Numbered from the stretch's first letter, positions 44,126-53,084 are shown. The stretch is 64,000 nt of DNA from Thalassobellus sediminis (GCF_044386045.1 NZ_JBISCD010000040.1:496001-560000), one strand, 5' to 3'. Notes: a model not told the origin generated them from the sequence alone. Translations and numbers: made by a program.

Positions 44126-44235
44126 TAAGTTTTTTTGTAATTATGATGAGTTCCCGATATTAAATCGAGATTAGTTCAACTAAAGAATTTATAAACAACT
44201 ATAGTTTAAAATATTAGTTTCACTAATTAAAGCGG

Positions 44236-44243
44236 CAAAGTTA
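44236..44243 (-). promoter_or_regulatory. -7 promoter element for the 118-residue gene
   Basis: TAACTTTG on the minus strand matches TAnnTTTG. The inverted repeat ATTAGTTTCACTAAT at 44213-44227 lies at the predicted transcription start and could be an operator or leader hairpin. Confidence 0.45.
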
Positions 44244-44268
44244 ATAAACATAAGTGTGACTATTATTT

Positions 44269-44276
44269 TATATTTG
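44269..44276 (+). promoter_or_regulatory. -7 promoter element for cvpA
   Basis: TATATTTG matches TAnnTTTG on the plus strand, 24 bases before the cvpA ATG, back to back with the minus-strand box at 44236. Confidence 0.55.
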
Positions 44277-44292
44277 CTTAAATTGTATACTT

Positions 44293-44808
44293 ATGAGTGT
44301 TATTGATATTGTTTTAGGAGCTTTAATTTTATTTGGACTTATAAGAGGTTTTATGAAAGGCCTTTTTGTTGAAGTTTCCTCTTTAATTGCTCTAGTTGCA
44401 GGTGTTTATGGGGCTATACATTTTAGCAACTTTGCTGCTGAATTTTTACTGACTAAAACCGAATGGGATGAAAAAACCATAAATATTGTTGCTTTTGCTG
44501 TTACATTTATTATTATTGTTTTAGCCATAGCCTTAGCAGGAAAAGCGCTTACTAAATTAGCTGATTTTGCTGCGCTTGGTATTTTAAACAAATTGCTTGG
44601 AGGTGTTTTTGGGGCTTTAAAAATCGCCCTTATTTTAAGTATTGTTCTAAATATTTTTGATAAACTAAATAGCACGATTACGTTTGTTGATGAAGAAAAC
44701 ATAGAGGAAACCATACTTTACAAACCTGTAAAGGAAATATTTCCAATGATTTTCCCGAATCTTTTAGCACCTAAAGAAACGGATGCTACTTCTGAGGATA
44801 ATGCTTAA
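44293..44808 (+). CDS. cvpA: CvpA-family membrane protein
   Basis: A 171-residue inner-membrane protein with four hydrophobic helices, matching the CvpA (colicin V production) family: IDIVLGALILFGLIRGFMKG at the start, FLLTKTEWDEKTINIVAFAV in the middle and ALAGKALTKLADFAALGILN before the last helix. The family is linked to envelope homeostasis and, in some bacteria, purF regulation; the molecular function is not settled. It converges on the next gene with 2 bp between stops. A broken second copy of its C-terminal half lies at 50198-50479, which is useful for recognising the event there. Confidence 0.9.
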   Translation: MSVIDIVLGALILFGLIRGFMKGLFVEVSSLIALVAGVYGAIHFSNFAAEFLLTKTEWDEKTINIVAFAVTFIIIVLAIALAGKALTKLADFAALGILNKLLGGVFGALKIALILSIVLNIFDKLNSTITFVDEENIEETILYKPVKEIFPMIFPNLLAPKETDATSEDNA

Positions 44809-44810
44809 AA

Positions 44811-45173
44811 TCAGTTGTTATTAATAGTAAAATTTTTAAGCATTTTATCTAAGCCTAATTGAAACAAGGTTCCGTTTAATAGATCTTGCATATCTTTTAA
44901 TTCGGCATAACTCATTGCAAAGCTTGTTTGCGGATTTGGAGCTTCTAATAGTAATGATTTGTAATAATTATTCTTTTTACAATCATCGCAATAACAAGAT
45001 TTTTTTATAGATTTTTCTACATTTTTAGAGAACTGAAAAAGTTCGTTTTCTGTTAAAAACAAGCCCGTATTTCTAAAAACTAACTGAATCTTCTTAAAAT
45101 CTTTAGCAGCACATCTTTTCCATTGGAATGAGATTCCGAAATTATTATAATAAATTGTGTTTATATCATCCAT
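44811..45173 (-). CDS. Small Cys-containing protein, DUF6686-like
   Basis: A 120-residue soluble protein with a central cysteine group, CYCDDCKKNNYYKSLLLE, that could bind zinc or iron, followed by PQTSFAMSYAELKDMQDLLN. The pattern resembles a small flavobacterial family I associate with the DUF6686 name, but I am not certain of the number. No enzymatic motif is visible. It converges on cvpA and lies 34 bp downstream of the DUF6607 gene on the same strand, so it may be cotranscribed with it. A metal-related role would suit the heme neighbourhood but is inference. Confidence 0.65.
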   Translation of the reverse strand: MDDINTIYYNNFGISFQWKRCAAKDFKKIQLVFRNTGLFLTENELFQFSKNVEKSIKKSCYCDDCKKNNYYKSLLLEAPNPQTSFAMSYAELKDMQDLLNGTLFQLGLDKMLKNFTINNN

Positions 45174-45207
45174 AGCTAAAAAAAATGTGCTGTTAAAAAA
45201 TTATTTA

Positions 45208-46098
45208 CTAGTTTAAAAACTTATTTATGATGTTTCTTATGTCTTTCCTTGTCGCAGTATTATCTAAAGCAAATAAGTACTCATACAGCTTTTTACCATC
45301 TACTTTTTCTTTTAATTTTACCTCGTTATTTTCAGTAAAAACGGTATCCCATTCTTTTCTAATTTTCAGCCAAACCTTATTGTTTTTCTTCCACCATGCT
45401 TTGGCAACCTGACATTTTTCATCGGCTACTTTTCTGTAAATATTATAGCCCTTTTCTTGAACCAATAATTCGTCTTCAGCTTCTTTTGTTCTTATAACTT
45501 TATCATTATCCTGTTCGTGTAACCAACCATAATCTGTAAGTTGTACTCGGTTTCCTCTTACTAAAATGTTATAATCATCTCTTTTAGAGTATTCACGTCT
45601 TGGAAGTGGTGCATCAGTCTTGTTTTCCCAAAAACGTTTTCCATCGACATGAACCCATGTTGCTGAACCGGAATAACGCGGACTATCATCTACTTGATAT
45701 ACTTTTTGAGACCACTGTCCTTTTACTTCATCTTCAGATACACTTTTTACATCCCAAGTGTTTTTTGCTTTATATGTAAATAAACTTCTGTTTTCAAATT
45801 CCCAATCTTGTCGCCAATGCTTAATAACCATAGTATCATTAACAACTAGTAAATGTTGGATGGCAATTTTATTGTCTTTATCGGTTACTAATTCTGCCCA
45901 TTCTAAGGCGTGTGCTCTGTAATCATAAGCTTTTTCATAAGCAATATCTGGAGAAAAAGTTTCGGCATATTTAAACTTAATTTCATAACAACCACACATA
46001 TCCTTTATGGCATTTTGATCTTTTTCTTTTTTGGTTTGTGCATTCACTTGTAATGAAAATGCTAAAAATAATAATGGTAAAAGTGCTAATTGTTTCAT
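45208..46098 (-). CDS. DUF6607-family periplasmic protein of the heme locus
   Basis: A 296-residue exported protein with signal peptide MKQLALLPLLFLAFSLQVNAQ. The mature region is rich in tryptophan and charged residues (RAHALEWAELV; VIKHWRQDWEFENRSLFTYK; YSGSATWVHVDGKRFWE) and matches the DUF6607 family as I know it from Bacteroidota, often beside TonB receptors. The C terminus is lysine-rich. The function is unknown. It is divergent from the heme receptor with 103 bp between starts, suggesting shared control and a role in heme or metal handling; this is inference from context. Confidence 0.75.
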   Translation of the reverse strand: MKQLALLPLLFLAFSLQVNAQTKKEKDQNAIKDMCGCYEIKFKYAETFSPDIAYEKAYDYRAHALEWAELVTDKDNKIAIQHLLVVNDTMVIKHWRQDWEFENRSLFTYKAKNTWDVKSVSEDEVKGQWSQKVYQVDDSPRYSGSATWVHVDGKRFWENKTDAPLPRREYSKRDDYNILVRGNRVQLTDYGWLHEQDNDKVIRTKEAEDELLVQEKGYNIYRKVADEKCQVAKAWWKKNNKVWLKIRKEWDTVFTENNEVKLKEKVDGKKLYEYLFALDNTATRKDIRNIINKFLN

Positions 46099-46176
46099 TT
46101 TTAATGTTTTGATATTAATGATTAAAAAAAGTTTAAAATTTATCTATTCTTATTTAGACTGAATTAAAATAACTTA

Positions 46177-46184
46177 TATATTTG
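46177..46184 (+). promoter_or_regulatory. -7 promoter element for the heme receptor operon
   Basis: TATATTTG matches TAnnTTTG, 25 bases before the receptor ATG at 46202. No recognisable Fur box was found in the 103-bp divergent region. Confidence 0.5.
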
Positions 46185-46201
46185 CAGCAAATTAATTAAG
46201 A

Positions 46202-48283
46202 ATGATTCTAAATAAAAAATATTTCTGTATTTATTTTTCACTTTTTTTTGTGAGCTATTCTTTTTCTCAAGAAAGTAATGCCTCAAAAGATTCTACAAAA
46301 ACTAAAGATTTAGATGAAATAATAATAACAGCAACACGGACAACGAGGCAATTATCGTCTTTACCACTACCCGCTCAAATAATTAGTAAAAAAGATATTG
46401 AAAGCTCTAACTCGGTTAGACTAAATGATATTTTAAATGAACAGACAGGTTTAATTACCGTTTCAGATTTTGGTGGAGGCGATGGTATTCAATTACAAGG
46501 TTTAGATGCGCAATACACCTTAATTCTTGTTGATGGTGTACCGCTTGTGGGACGTTCGGCAGGTACGCTAGACCTTAATAGAATTACTGTTGGTAACACA
46601 AAACAAATAGAAATAGTTAAAGGCGCTTCTTCCTGTTTATACGGAAGTGAGGCTCTTGGAGGTGTTATTAATATAATTACCGAAACTCCTAAAGAAGGGT
46701 TAAATGGTCATGTAAATTACAGGCATGCTAGCTTTAACACCTATGATTTAAGTAGCTCCATTAATTACAAAAAACAGAAATTTGGAATAACTACTTTTTT
46801 AAATAGATATAGTAGTGATGGCTATGATTTAGATAAAAGTGATGATTTAAAAACTATAGAACCTTTTAGCAATTATACTTTAAACACAAAAGTTACTTAT
46901 AACTTTTCAAAGACTACCAATCTTTTAATTTCTGGTAAATATTACACACAAAACCAAGATTATGTGGCATCAGCTACCTTAGAAGGAGAAAGCAAAATAA
47001 ACGAGTGGAACACGCATTTAAAGCTAGGTCATACCTACAATAAAAAATGGCATAGTTATTTTGAATTTTATGCTACGCGTTATAAAGCCAACGAATATTT
47101 AAATAACCCTGATGAATCTAGGTTTAGTGATAGTTATTTTAATCAATTTTTAATGCGTCCAGAAATTAGAGCAACTTTTAATCCTTCTAAAAAAAGTGCT
47201 TTTATTGGTGGTTTAGGTTGGAATCATGAAACGTTGAAGAGAACTGACTTTTCAACCAATCCAGAATTTAATTCACCTTATGCTTACTTACAATATGATA
47301 CAAACCCAAATGAGAATATAAATATTATTCTAGGAGCTCGTTTTGATAATCATAATAAATACAAATCGCAGTTCAGCCCCAAAGCGGCTATTAGATATGA
47401 ATTTAATAGCGAATTAGCTATTAAAGCATCTGTTGGTTACGGATTTAAGACTCCCGATTTTAGACAATTATATTTCGATTTCACCAATGCCACCGTTGGA
47501 TACACCGTTTTAGGTTATAATGCGGTTGCCACAAAAATTCCAGAACTACAAGCAGAAGGACAAATTGCTAACCTTATTATACCTATTACTGAATTTGAAA
47601 GCGATTTAAATTCTGAAAATTCTATAAGCTTGAATTTAGGTGCAGATTACCAACCTTTTTCTTCCTTAAAATTACATCTAAATATTTTTAGAAATAGTAT
47701 TAACGATTTAATTGATACTCGTGTTATTGCTAACAAAACGAATGGACAAAATGTATTTAGTTACTTCAATATAAATACGGTATACACTCAAGGTATTGAA
47801 TTTAATACCAATTGGAAACCCAATAATAACTTAAAAATTTCTGGAGGCTATCAATTACTTATTGCTAAAGATAAAACAGCAGAAACAGCTTTTAAAAATG
47901 GTACTGTTTACGCAAGATCATCTTCTAGTTCACCGTCCTTTCAACTTAAAAAAGAAGACTATTTCGGTTTATTTAATAGATCGCGCCATATGGGAAACAT
48001 TAAGGTATTTTACGAATTCACAAAATGGAATTTAGATGCCAACATTCGCGGAACCTATCGAAGTAAATATGGCATTATAGATAGCAACGGAAATACATAT
48101 TTAGACCGCTATGATGATTTTGTAAAAGGCTACACCATTTGGGATTTTGCCCTAAATAAAACACTATTTAAAAACCATAAAATAGGCTTTGGTATTGATA
48201 ATATTTTAGGGTTTACTGACCCTCAAAATATCACTAATATTTCAGGACGTATTATTTATGGAAAATTACACATTCAATTTTAA
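46202..48283 (+). CDS. TonB-dependent heme receptor, HmuR-like
   Basis: A 693-residue outer-membrane receptor. A signal peptide ends near FSQES; the TonB box region (DLDEIIITATRT) is followed by the plug domain at about 45-160 (GLDAQYTLILVDGVPLVGR; SSCLYGSEALGGVINIITET) and then a 22-strand barrel ending in IYGKLHIQF. The segment KTPDFRQLYFDFTNATVGYT corresponds to the heme-receptor motif of HmuR-type proteins. With HmuY directly downstream (18 bp) it should capture heme passed on by that lipoprotein and import it with TonB energy. An iron-chelate substrate other than heme is possible. Confidence 0.9.
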   Translation: MILNKKYFCIYFSLFFVSYSFSQESNASKDSTKTKDLDEIIITATRTTRQLSSLPLPAQIISKKDIESSNSVRLNDILNEQTGLITVSDFGGGDGIQLQGLDAQYTLILVDGVPLVGRSAGTLDLNRITVGNTKQIEIVKGASSCLYGSEALGGVINIITETPKEGLNGHVNYRHASFNTYDLSSSINYKKQKFGITTFLNRYSSDGYDLDKSDDLKTIEPFSNYTLNTKVTYNFSKTTNLLISGKYYTQNQDYVASATLEGESKINEWNTHLKLGHTYNKKWHSYFEFYATRYKANEYLNNPDESRFSDSYFNQFLMRPEIRATFNPSKKSAFIGGLGWNHETLKRTDFSTNPEFNSPYAYLQYDTNPNENINIILGARFDNHNKYKSQFSPKAAIRYEFNSELAIKASVGYGFKTPDFRQLYFDFTNATVGYTVLGYNAVATKIPELQAEGQIANLIIPITEFESDLNSENSISLNLGADYQPFSSLKLHLNIFRNSINDLIDTRVIANKTNGQNVFSYFNINTVYTQGIEFNTNWKPNNNLKISGGYQLLIAKDKTAETAFKNGTVYARSSSSSPSFQLKKEDYFGLFNRSRHMGNIKVFYEFTKWNLDANIRGTYRSKYGIIDSNGNTYLDRYDDFVKGYTIWDFALNKTLFKNHKIGFGIDNILGFTDPQNITNISGRIIYGKLHIQF

Positions 48284-48301
48284 TAATTATATATAAACAC
48301 T

Positions 48302-48925
48302 ATGAACACATTTAAATTTTTAACATTAGTCGCTCTTTTTATTGGTTTTTCATCTTGTAATGATGATGATACTCCAACTATTTTAGACATAGAATCTAAA
48401 ACCATTTCAAACTTGCATGCGCCTCAATCTGGTGGTCAAGGGCAACCAGTATCTGGTGCATTTACTAAGTTTAATTTTGAAACAGGCGAAACAACAACAA
48501 GTGAAACCGATTGGGATATTGCCTTTAGAGGAACTTCTATTATTGTAAACGGAGGCATTTCTTTAGAAACAACTGATGAACCTGATAGAACAGGAGATGC
48601 TGCTGTGTATATTGCTAATGGCACCATAGCTTCAATTAACGAAGTAGATACATCTCTTTTTACACAAGATTCGGATACAGGATATGCCATTACAACAGGA
48701 AGCGGAAACGGATGGTATACATATGCTGGCCCTCCTACTCATTTAATTAGTCCAACTCCTGGAAAAATTCTTGTTTTTAAAACCAATAACGGACTTTATG
48801 CAAAAGTAGAGATTTTGAGTTATTATGAAAATGCTCCTGATAATCCTGATGCTTTTGTAGATGCAACGCCTTACTACACTTTTAAATATGTATACCAACC
48901 TAATGAAGGTGTAAATACTTTTTAA
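48302..48925 (+). CDS. hmuY: HmuY-family heme-binding lipoprotein
   Basis: A 207-residue lipoprotein with lipobox ending C19 (GFSSCNDDD); the acidic run after the cysteine is typical of surface-exported lipoproteins in this phylum. The mature domain matches HmuY (FNFETGETTTSETDWDIAFR; AVYIANGTIASINEVD; GNGWYTYAGPPTHLISPTPG). HmuY proteins take heme from host or environmental hemoproteins and hand it to the HmuR receptor. The gene is 18 bp after the receptor and 31 bp before the DoxX-like gene. The heme-ligating residues vary in this family and were not assigned here. Confidence 0.9.
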   Translation: MNTFKFLTLVALFIGFSSCNDDDTPTILDIESKTISNLHAPQSGGQGQPVSGAFTKFNFETGETTTSETDWDIAFRGTSIIVNGGISLETTDEPDRTGDAAVYIANGTIASINEVDTSLFTQDSDTGYAITTGSGNGWYTYAGPPTHLISPTPGKILVFKTNNGLYAKVEILSYYENAPDNPDAFVDATPYYTFKYVYQPNEGVNTF

Positions 48926-48956
48926 TTTTGAAATTTGCCTTATAAAAATTAAACAT

Positions 48957-49406
48957 ATGAAATTATCAATCAGCGTATTTTATATTGTAGTTCGTATAAT
49001 TCTTGGTGGATTTATGGTCTATGGTGGTATTCATAAATTTGAAAAACCTATTCCGAGTCCTATTGAAGTTTTAGAAACAGCTAATAAGTTTTCATCACCC
49101 GAAAAAGAATCAACACTTCAAAAAGTATTATATATAAGTGGATCTAAACAAACTGGGTATTTTTGGCAAGTACTTGGAATTTGTGAGTTACTCTTTGGAA
49201 TACTTTTAATTATTCAAGGTTCAGGATTTATTGGCGCCCTTTTTTTGCTCCCTATTACATTACACATTTTCCTTTTTCACTTGTTTTTAGAACCTGATGA
49301 GATTGGAGAACTTATACAAACAGGTGTTTTATTTACAATAAATATAATACTTGTTTTAAAAGAAAAAGAAAGGTGGAAACACTTACTTTGGATAAAACCT
49401 ATTTAG
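48957..49406 (+). CDS. DoxX-like membrane protein
   Basis: A 149-residue inner-membrane protein with four hydrophobic helices (YIVVRIILGGFMVYGGIHKF; QVLGICELLFGILLII; GFIGALFLLPITLHIFLFHL; GVLFTINIILVL). The GGIHKFEKP and EPDEIG segments fit the DoxX/DoxD-like superfamily, some members of which take part in quinone-linked redox reactions. It is the third gene of the heme operon and is followed by a strong terminator. A role in heme or iron reduction after uptake is possible but unproven. Confidence 0.8.
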   Translation: MKLSISVFYIVVRIILGGFMVYGGIHKFEKPIPSPIEVLETANKFSSPEKESTLQKVLYISGSKQTGYFWQVLGICELLFGILLIIQGSGFIGALFLLPITLHIFLFHLFLEPDEIGELIQTGVLFTINIILVLKEKERWKHLLWIKPI

Positions 49407-49408
49407 AT

Positions 49409-49437
49409 AAAAGCCACTCATTGAGTGGCTTTTATTT
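49409..49437 (+). terminator. Terminator of the heme operon
   Basis: AAAAGCCACTCA and TGAGTGGCTTTT form a 12-bp stem with a minimal loop and run into TATTTTTATTT, 2 bases after the DoxX-like stop. Confidence 0.9.
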
Positions 49438-49566
49438 TTATTTAAGAGTAAATTAATCTTATACTACTTCAAATAAGTTTTAAAAAACAATTTGGTTACT
49501 TGTATTCAAATCAAAAAACCAACTAATCTATCGCGGTTTTTCTTAAAACCTTTCCAACATTATGTT

Positions 49567-50203
49567 TTAATATAGGTCTCTTACATTTGCCTTTATCCAT
49601 TCTAAACACATATTAAAATTTTCAAATATATGTTCTCTTAAAATTAAATCTGGAATAATATCGATACGTTCCATCATATATTTTGGCTGATTCAATAAGC
49701 CTACAAAAAGCACTTAAATGTTTTTCTTACTCAAATCTTGAAGCATATCTTCCATGTCATATAACCCTGATTGATCCATATATTGCATACGTCCTAACCT
49801 GATTATAACAGTTTTTGCTGTGTCTGGTATTTGAGCCGTTAATTGCTGAAAATCGCTTGTAGAACCAAAAAACAAAGGCCCTTTAAGGTGTTTTATAAAG
49901 ACTTCTTCTTTTAAAGGTTTTACATCACTTCTTTTCGCAATTAAATCACCTATTTTTTTTATAAACATTAAAGAAGCAATTACCTAGAGTAATTAAAATT
50001 CCAGCAATCATTCCAGATAGTATTGTTTTACCACCAGATGCAATATTAACAACGGTTCTTATAGTAACACCTGCACCTGGAACACCTCCAAAAATGGCTG
50101 GAATACTGTTTCCAACACCTTGACCAACAAGCTCTTTATTTGGTTTGTGCTTAGTTTTAGTCATATTATCGCTACTACACTTGTTAACAAAGAATCTATT
50201 GCT
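49567..50203 (-). pseudogene. Decayed sulP fragment
   Basis: On the minus strand this segment matches the intact SulP gene at 51173-53035 in pieces. Starting at 50203 it encodes AIDSLLTSVVA, then shifts frame by one missing base into DNMTKTKHKPNKELVGQGVG and on to SGMIAGI. The following transmembrane region is largely deleted (only LITLG and VIASLMFIKKIG remain, in different frames). The STAS domain then resumes but lacks 15 residues and has an in-frame TAA at 49714-49716. The remaining C terminus (VLFVGLLNQPKYMMERIDII, then CLEWIKANVRDLY) is readable to a TAA at 49567-49569. No start or first half exists. Divergence from the intact gene suggests an old paralogue, not a fresh duplicate. Confidence 0.88.
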
Positions 50204-50479
50204 CTTGCTGGAAAAGCACTTATTAAGCTTGCAAATTTTGCTGCACTTGGAATTATTAATAAACTACTTGGTGGTGTTTTTGGAGCTTTAAAAATTGGAT
50301 TGATTTTAAGTGTAGTTCTAATTGTTTTTAGTAGAATGAATAATACAATTCCATTTGTTGATGATAAAAGTTTAGAAGAGTCTATACTTTACAAACCAGT
50401 AAAACCTTTAATGCCAATGATTTTTCCAAATATTCTAAATCCTAAAAACGAAGAATCTTCAGCTGATAGTGAAGCATAA
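50198..50479 (+). pseudogene. Truncated cvpA fragment (C-terminal half)
   Basis: The plus strand encodes IALAGKALIKLANFAALGII and continues to a normal stop at 50477-50479. It matches the C-terminal 90 or so residues of the intact CvpA at 44293-44808 (IALAGKALTKLADFAALGIL, then the KLLGGVFGALKI helix and YKPVK...PMIFPN tail). The N-terminal half is absent; upstream in the same frame the DNA is antisense sulP. The join occurs at ATTGCT (50198-50203), which belongs to both sequences. The frame is open across the junction back to 50120, but any such product would be a chimera with a nonsense N terminus. Confidence 0.85.
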
Positions 50480-50481
50480 AA

Positions 50482-50505
50482 AAGCCGCTTTTACACGGCT
50501 TATTT
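50482..50505. terminator. Bidirectional terminator after the carbonic anhydrase gene
   Basis: AAGCCG (50482-50487) pairs with CGGCTT (50496-50501). On the minus strand it is followed by TTTTTA and would end the sulP-carbonic anhydrase operon. On the plus strand it is followed by ATTTTTCTTT, directly after the cvpA fragment. Confidence 0.75.
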
Positions 50506-50531
50506 TTCTTTCTATTATTTTTGTTGCTTTT

Positions 50532-51161
50532 CTACAACATTTCTACTTTGCCTGTATGTAAATTATAAACACCACCTACAATTTTTATATCACCATTATC
50601 TTCCATTTCTTTTAAAATTGGAGACTTTTCGCGAATACGATCTATTGTTAGCATTACATTGTTTGCTACTGTAGCAGCAACAAATGCTTTATTTGATGAA
50701 TTAGCTTCACCTTCAACTTCTTCAGATGATTTACGAACTGCTGGCATAATATTATCTAAAAGAGCTGTAATATTTCCAAGCTCTACACCATCGCAAGCTG
50801 CTTTTACAGCGCCACAAGCTTCATGACCTAAAACAAGTACTAATTTACTTCCTGCTACTTTACAAGAATACTCCATACTTCCTAAAATATCTACATTTTC
50901 GAAATTTCCTGCTACACGTGCTACAAAAATATCTCCAATAGCTTGATCTAAAACTGTTTCTACTGGTACACGAGAATCTATACACGATAATACAACCGCT
51001 TTAGGGTTTTGACCTCCTGTTGTTTGATCAATTAAAGCTTTGTTGTCTACGGCTTGTAAATCTGCACTTGTAAAACGTGCATTACCATCTATTAAATCTT
51101 TTAAAACACTAGCAGGAGTCATTTCAGCCTGCATATCTTTTGTTATTGCAATATTTTTCAT
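50532..51161 (-). CDS. can: Beta-class carbonic anhydrase
   Basis: A 209-residue zinc enzyme interconverting CO2 and bicarbonate. The zinc ligands and catalytic pair are plain: C60, D62 and R64 in SCIDSRVP, and H113 and C116 in GHEACGAVKAA. There is no obvious signal peptide with the ATG at 51161, so it should be cytoplasmic; a longer frame from 51215 would overlap the sulP stop. It starts 11 bp after the SulP gene, so the two are almost certainly cotranscribed. SulP plus carbonic anhydrase is a known bicarbonate-uptake combination. A good terminator follows. Confidence 0.95.
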   Translation of the reverse strand: MKNIAITKDMQAEMTPASVLKDLIDGNARFTSADLQAVDNKALIDQTTGGQNPKAVVLSCIDSRVPVETVLDQAIGDIFVARVAGNFENVDILGSMEYSCKVAGSKLVLVLGHEACGAVKAACDGVELGNITALLDNIMPAVRKSSEEVEGEANSSNKAFVAATVANNVMLTIDRIREKSPILKEMEDNGDIKIVGGVYNLHTGKVEML

Positions 51162-51172
51162 TTTATTATATT

Positions 51173-53035
51173 TTAAATTACATTTTTTACGTTTTCTTTT
51201 ACCCACTCTAAACAACTAGAGAAAGTTTTAAATATGTTTTCTTTTGGTATTAAATCTGGTATAATACCTATGCGCTCTAACATATACGTTGGTTGCTCTA
51301 ATACATCTACAAAAAGCACCTTAACTCCGTTTTTATCCAAATCAATTAATATATCTTCTAAAGTAAATAAACCTGATTGATCTATATAAGGCATTTTACC
51401 CATTCGTATAATTACAGTTTCTGCTGTATTAGGTATTTGTTTTGCTAATTGTTGAAAATCGTTTGTTGATCCAAAAAACAAAGGCCCATTAATATGCTTA
51501 ATAAATACTTCTTCTTTTAAACTTTCAGGAAAATCTATTTCATCATCCCAAGCCTCTTCTTTTAATGTAACAACATCAGATCTTTTTGCGGTAACTTCTC
51601 CAATTTTTTTCATAAAAATTAATGATGCTATCACTAATCCAATTCCAACGGCGTAAACTAAATCCCAAAATGTTGAAAGTAATAATACTACTAACATAAT
51701 TACGACTTCTGAACTTATTTTAACAGGTCCTAATTTAACATCTTTTGGAAGACTAGGAATTGCTTTTAACCCCTTATAATCCATAACACCAATACCAACA
51801 GTAATTAAAACTCCTGCCAAAACAGCTGCAGGTATTTTTGAAGCAATCGGACCTAATACTAGTAATATGAATAAAAGCATTATACCTGCTATCATTCCTG
51901 ATAGCTTCGTTTTACCTCCAGATTTAATGTTTATAACTGTTCTAATAGTAGCACCTGCCCCTGGAATTCCTCCAAAAATGGCCGCTATAGTATTTCCTAA
52001 ACCTTGACCTACTAATTCTTTATCTGGTTTATGCTTAGTTTTCGTCATATTATCTGCTACTACAGATGTTAACAACGAATCGATAGCTCCAAGCAGAGAT
52101 AAAGTAAATGCAGTAAATATATATGGTTTTATTGTTTTCAAATTAAAACTGGAAAAAATTTCGAAATTTGGCATCGGAATTCCAGTTGGAATTTCTTCAA
52201 TTGGACGATAATTTAGGTTAAAAATTAAAGCAATTCCTGTCATAACAACAAGTGCTATTAACGTGCTGGGTATTGCAGTAGTTATTCTTTTAAACCCATA
52301 AATAATTAATATAGTCCCTATTGCTAAGGCTAGTTCTAAAAAACTAATGTTTTTTATAGCTCTTGGTAATACTATAAATGTTCCTAAAACTCCTGAAGAT
52401 TCTTTTCCCGCCAATGTTTTAGCCTCTTTTAATATATCTTCTTGAGTTATTTTATTTGCCCTTTTTATAGTTTCTTTAAAATTTTCAAGAACTAAAATAC
52501 CCTCTCCAGCTTCATCTTTTAAAATGTTTTCTAAAATTATTTCTTCTGCTTGAGGTTTAAATTTATCTACATAACTAAAATCTTCTTTTGAATAATAACC
52601 AATTGATGGTAAAATTTGAGTTACTAATATGATAACACCTATGGCTGTCATAAAACCAGAAACTACTGGATATGGTATGTAACGAATATACTTACCAAAG
52701 CCTAATAATCCTAAACCTACTTGCAAAATACCTGCTAAAAGAAAAACTGTTAATATAATTGGTAAAGCTTGATTTACATCACCATCGTTGGCTGCAATTA
52801 TTGAAGCTATTACAACCATACTCACTGCGGTCATTGGAGCTGTTGGCCCTGAAATTTGAGTATCTGTACCTCCAAAAAGAGATGCAAAAAAAGCTATAAA
52901 AATAGCACCATATAACCCAGCACTAGGTCCTAATCCAGATGACACACCAAAAGCTAATGCAAGTGGTAAAGCTACAATACCTGCAGTTATACCTCCAAAA
53001 AGGTCTCCTTTTAGATTTGAAAATAAATTCTTCAT
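51173..53035 (-). CDS. SulP-family anion (probably bicarbonate) transporter with STAS domain
   Basis: A 620-residue inner-membrane transporter. The SulP core spans about 1-460, beginning DLFGGITAGIVALPLALAFG, with the ISGPTAPMTAVSMVVIASII substrate-site segment, GQGLGNTIAAIFGGIPGAGA and the SGGKTKLSGM loop. A long charged insertion of about 80 residues (YVDKFKPQAEEIILENILKD and following) sits between two helices near residue 150, longer than in many relatives. A C-terminal STAS domain (GPLFFGSTNDFQQLAKQIP; MPYIDQSGLFTLEDIL) follows. Pairing with the downstream carbonic anhydrase suggests bicarbonate or a related anion; sulfate is the alternative. It is the fourth gene of a five-gene operon. 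Confidence 0.9.
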   Translation of the reverse strand: MKNLFSNLKGDLFGGITAGIVALPLALAFGVSSGLGPSAGLYGAIFIAFFASLFGGTDTQISGPTAPMTAVSMVVIASIIAANDGDVNQALPIILTVFLLAGILQVGLGLLGFGKYIRYIPYPVVSGFMTAIGVIILVTQILPSIGYYSKEDFSYVDKFKPQAEEIILENILKDEAGEGILVLENFKETIKRANKITQEDILKEAKTLAGKESSGVLGTFIVLPRAIKNISFLELALAIGTILIIYGFKRITTAIPSTLIALVVMTGIALIFNLNYRPIEEIPTGIPMPNFEIFSSFNLKTIKPYIFTAFTLSLLGAIDSLLTSVVADNMTKTKHKPDKELVGQGLGNTIAAIFGGIPGAGATIRTVINIKSGGKTKLSGMIAGIMLLFILLVLGPIASKIPAAVLAGVLITVGIGVMDYKGLKAIPSLPKDVKLGPVKISSEVVIMLVVLLLSTFWDLVYAVGIGLVIASLIFMKKIGEVTAKRSDVVTLKEEAWDDEIDFPESLKEEVFIKHINGPLFFGSTNDFQQLAKQIPNTAETVIIRMGKMPYIDQSGLFTLEDILIDLDKNGVKVLFVDVLEQPTYMLERIGIIPDLIPKENIFKTFSSCLEWVKENVKNVI

Positions 53036-53084
53036 TTTACCTAATTTCTAACAAGTTACTAGTAAACATTTATAAAACAAACTT

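Noticed and set aside
50120..50479. Possible functional 119-residue chimeric gene
   Set aside because: The first 26 or so codons are antisense sulP sequence and the rest is only half of CvpA, lacking its first helices; treated as a pseudogene.
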